Assembly (NCBI GenBank): GCA_018660825.1
Contig: JABJJO010000089.1
Span: 62,001-126,000 of the forward strand
Source of the DNA: Planctomycetaceae bacterium
Lineage (GTDB): Bacteria; Planctomycetota; Planctomycetia; Pirellulales; Pirellulaceae
Direction of reading: 5' to 3'
Length of the DNA stretch: 64,000 nt
A program made the translations under genes and the position numbers. Positions 61,641-64,000 of this stretch are shown here, one piece after another. A model generated the notes under the pieces. The model searched no databases. It was not told where the DNA came from and saw only the letters and a list, made by a program, of their open reading frames with translations. Numbering within the stretch: the stretch's first letter is position 1; each line of letters starts with the position of its first letter.

Positions 61641-64000
61641 TTAGAAGATTTCCAGCGCGGTCAAACTATAGCGAACAATCAAGCCAGCAACGACAACACT
61701 AACCATACTCATTAATTTAATGAGTATGTTCAAACTGGGACCGCTCGTATCTTTGAACGGGTCACCCACCGTGTCGCCAACAACCCCTGCTTTGTGAGCA
61801 TCAGATCCTTTGCCACCAAACTTGCCAGTTTCAATGTATTTTTTGGCGTTATCCCAAGCACCACCAGAGTTGGACATGAAGATTGCCAGACAGAAACCAC
61901 AAGTCATCGTTCCAACCAATAGTCCCATCACACCGCCAACACCTAGTATCAATCCAGTAGCTATGGGAGTTAGCAGTCCCAACAGTGACGGTGCAATCAT
62001 TTCTTTTTGGGCCGCCAATGTACTAATTCGCACCGGCGTCGCATAATCTGGCTTAACACTGTAATCCATGATGCCAGGGTTCTCTTTGAATTGCCGCCGG
62101 ACTTCTTCCACCATCCCACCAGCAGCACGGCCAACGGCGTTCATCGTCATCGCACAGAATACAAATGTAGCCATACAACCGATAAACACACCGACTAAGA
62201 TTTTTGGGTTCAACAACGATGCATCGTAATACCGCGCAAAATCAGGTAACGTCGCTATGTCGCGGCGTACAAGCGTTATGGGTCTTGTTTCAGATCCTGC
62301 ATTAAGCGTCATTCGACCCTTCTTGGGAAGATCTGCCTTGACAGAATCGGTGAGCAGAATCGGTTTGTCAACGGGGAGTCCTAATGTAAGTGCTAAATTC
62401 GTAATTGGCGTTTCGGTATTCTTTGGGACATCCCTCCAGTAACGTCCTTTCTTACCGTTCACTTCATCAGGGAACATCAACCATGACGTATTTTCATGTT
62501 CGTTCTTTTCGTTATTTTCGTGAAGAATCAAGAATTGATCGTTAACCTTGTACCAACCATCTTCGTGCTCGGCAACCACAACTTCTTCAGCCCAGCGATC
62601 AAAGCCAACTCGAACTTGTTCCATGTACGCAGCCAGCAGTGCCAAAGCAGTCAATGCGGCCGAGCCAATGGCAAATCCTTTGCCAGTCGCGGCGGTTGTA
62701 TTTCCTAAGCTGTCCAATGCATCTGTGCGATCACGAACAATTGAGTCCAAACCTGCCATTTCAGCGTTACCACCAGCATTATCAGCAATGGGGCCATATG
62801 CATCTGTGGCCAAGGTAATACCAAGCGTACTCAGCATCCCCACAGCAGCAATGCCAACGCCGTACAGACCGAGGGTAAACTTGCCTACGTCCTTGAAATC
62901 AAAACCCGTTGCAAATCCGAATGCCAATAACGTAGCTGCACAAACAATCAACACGGGTAACCAAACCGATTGCATACCATCGGCCAATCCACGAATAATG
63001 ACATTCGCGGGGCCCATTTGCGCAGATTCGGATAACCCTCGAGTCGGTGCAAATTCATCGCTTGTCACATACTCAGTCCACCATCCAATAAACCAACCTG
63101 CTCCCAGACCAACAATTACGCTAAACGCTATCATCCAGTTGTCTTCTGGCATCATCCATCTTGCGAGAAACACGGCGCCGATTGCCACGGCAATCGTCGA
63201 CGCATTAATACCCCGTCCTAATGATTTTAGTAAAGCTGACTGACTGGCATTGTCATCACTCTTAATCAAGTAGATTCCACCAATTGACAAAAAGACACCC
63301 ATCGCTGCGATACACATTGGCAAAAACAAGGCGGCTACCTGATGATCCGTATTACCAGAAAATGCAGCCACGCCTAAGGCGGCTGTTGCCAAGATCGAAC
63401 CGGAATAAGATTCGTACAAATCAGCGCCCATGCCGGCAACGTCACCAACATTGTCTCCCACGTTATCCGCAATCGTCGCTGGGTTTCGTGGATCATCTTC
63501 TGGAATGCCCTGTTCAACTTTTCCCACTAGATCGGCACCCACGTCAGCTGCTTTGGTAAAGATTCCGCCACCGACGCGAGCAAACAAAGCCTGTGAACTC
63601 GCTCCCATACCAAAACACAACATCGTAACGGTAATGGCTTCGAGCCCCAGTCCAACACCCCACGCTAGAATGGCATACCAAATCACGATGTCTAGTAAAG
63701 CAAGGCCAACAACAGTTAAACCCATTACTGCACCACTACGAAATGCTACTTTCAGTCCTTCGTTAAGGCTCTTCTCAGCCCCGGCAGCTGTGCGACTACT
63801 AGCCCACGTTGCCGTCTTCATCCCAAAAAATCCAGCTAATCCCGAGAACATACCACCGGTGACAAATGCAAACGGCACATATTCACTTTGCACTTTGAGC
63901 GCAAATGCTGCTACGCACAAGAATGCAAAGATGACACCAAAAAAAACAATGACAACTTTGTATTGTTGAGCGAGATAAGCGGAGGCACCATCGCGTACGT
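61641..64000 (-). CDS. hppA: Membrane-bound ion-translocating pyrophosphatase, N-terminus cut
   Basis: An open frame from the right edge to a stop at 61641 (about 786 codons visible). The first visible residues VRDGASAYLAQQYK match the conserved N-terminal region, so only a short piece is missing. Core motifs include DVGADLVGKVEQGIPEDDPRN, cut here to DVGADLVGKVEQGIPEDD, and GNTTAATGKG; Ala in GNTTAAT indicates the K+-dependent branch. Whether H+ or Na+ is pumped is not readable. An insertion of about 128 residues (about 62230-62615) follows that motif, in a predicted extracytoplasmic loop. It couples PPi hydrolysis to ion transport across the membrane. Confidence 0.95.
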   Translation of the reverse strand, partial: VRDGASAYLAQQYKVVIVFFGVIFAFLCVAAFALKVQSEYVPFAFVTGGMFSGLAGFFGMKTATWASSRTAAGAEKSLNEGLKVAFRSGAVMGLTVVGLALLDIVIWYAILAWGVGLGLEAITVTMLCFGMGASSQALFARVGGGIFTKAADVGADLVGKVEQGIPEDDPRNPATIADNVGDNVGDVAGMGADLYESYSGSILATAALGVAAFSGNTDHQVAALFLPMCIAAMGVFLSIGGIYLIKSDDNASQSALLKSLGRGINASTIAVAIGAVFLARWMMPEDNWMIAFSVIVGLGAGWFIGWWTEYVTSDEFAPTRGLSESAQMGPANVIIRGLADGMQSVWLPVLIVCAATLLAFGFATGFDFKDVGKFTLGLYGVGIAAVGMLSTLGITLATDAYGPIADNAGGNAEMAGLDSIVRDRTDALDSLGNTTAATGKGFAIGSAALTALALLAAYMEQVRVGFDRWAEEVVVAEHEDGWYKVNDQFLILHENNEKNEHENTSWLMFPDEVNGKKGRYWRDVPKNTETPITNLALTLGLPVDKPILLTDSVKADLPKKGRMTLNAGSETRPITLVRRDIATLPDFARYYDASLLNPKILVGVFIGCMATFVFCAMTMNAVGRAAGGMVEEVRRQFKENPGIMDYSVKPDYATPVRISTLAAQKEMIAPSLLGLLTPIATGLILGVGGVMGLLVGTMTCGFCLAIFMSNSGGAWDNAKKYIETGKFGGKGSDAHKAGVVGDTVGDPFKDTSGPSLNILIKLMSMVSVVVAGLIVRYSLTALEIF

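Noticed and set aside
1-64000. CRISPR array, tRNA or rRNA gene, insertion sequence or prophage
   Set aside because: No regularly spaced repeats, cloverleaf-like segments, transposase, integrase or phage structural genes were seen in the intergenic stretches or reading frames.

Overview
The window reads as chromosomal DNA of a planctomycete (Planctomycetota), probably a marine or otherwise sulfatase-rich lineage. The evidence is the co-occurrence of families typical of that phylum: proteins combining a planctomycete-type cytochrome c motif with DUF1549/DUF1553, a DUF1501 protein, a cytochrome c/WD40-like protein, a secreted formylglycine sulfatase, a truncated neutral-ceramidase-like protein, a CehA-type PHP hydrolase, ECF-type sigma factors, a sigma factor overlapping a Ser/Thr kinase gene, and GYF-domain membrane proteins. 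Base composition looks a little under 50% GC by eye. Genus-level placement is not supported by what can be seen. I see no CRISPR array, rRNA, tRNA, insertion sequence or prophage; this looks like ordinary, dense core and catabolic chromosome, with genes cut by both edges.

Layout. 1-6.5 kb: a partial hypothetical gene, a secreted nitrilase-superfamily protein, a STAS/CBM9-like gene pair, then a ceramidase-like protein and a sulfatase. 6.5-21.6 kb: a polytopic membrane protein, an epimerase/dehydratase, two M20 amidohydrolases, a CehA-type PHP protein, an SDR, a stand-alone FHA protein, a DUF1549/DUF1553 plus DUF1501 pair, and an MDR dehydrogenase. 21.6-29.1 kb: a promoter with an overlapping dyad, a long leader, a LysR regulator, gltB and gltD (glutamate synthase). 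29.1-34.0 kb (minus strand): a five-gene unit of a GYF/zinc-ribbon membrane protein and two ABC-2 ATPase/permease pairs, one permease carrying an EF-hand-like loop. 34.2-36.4 kb: an ECF-type sigma factor and a beta-CASP metallo-beta-lactamase. 36.4-43.2 kb: a cytochrome c/WD40-like protein, a DUF1549/DUF1553 protein with a C-x4-C-H motif, and a third ABC-2 pair. 43.3-45 kb: a DUF1990/YndJ-like pair. 45-47.3 kb: a sigma factor overlapping a membrane Ser/Thr kinase. 47.5-51 kb: a secreted FKBP, a PQQ-type sugar dehydrogenase and a dicarboxylate symporter. 51.1-64 kb (minus strand): housekeeping genes ilvB, crcB, uvrA, a PIN-TRAM protein, dgt, argS, rsfS and the pyrophosphatase gene hppA, which is cut by the right edge.

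How the parts fit: the secreted hydrolases, sulfatase, CBM9-like protein and sugar dehydrogenase suggest breakdown of sulfated glycans and other polymers outside the cytoplasm. The gltBD operon with its own LysR gene covers ammonia assimilation. The 29-34 kb ABC unit is the best candidate for a poorly described system, because an apparently extracytoplasmic calcium-binding-type loop sits inside an exporter permease encoded with a second exporter and a GYF/zinc-ribbon protein. All functions are inferred from reading the sequence; no searches were run.
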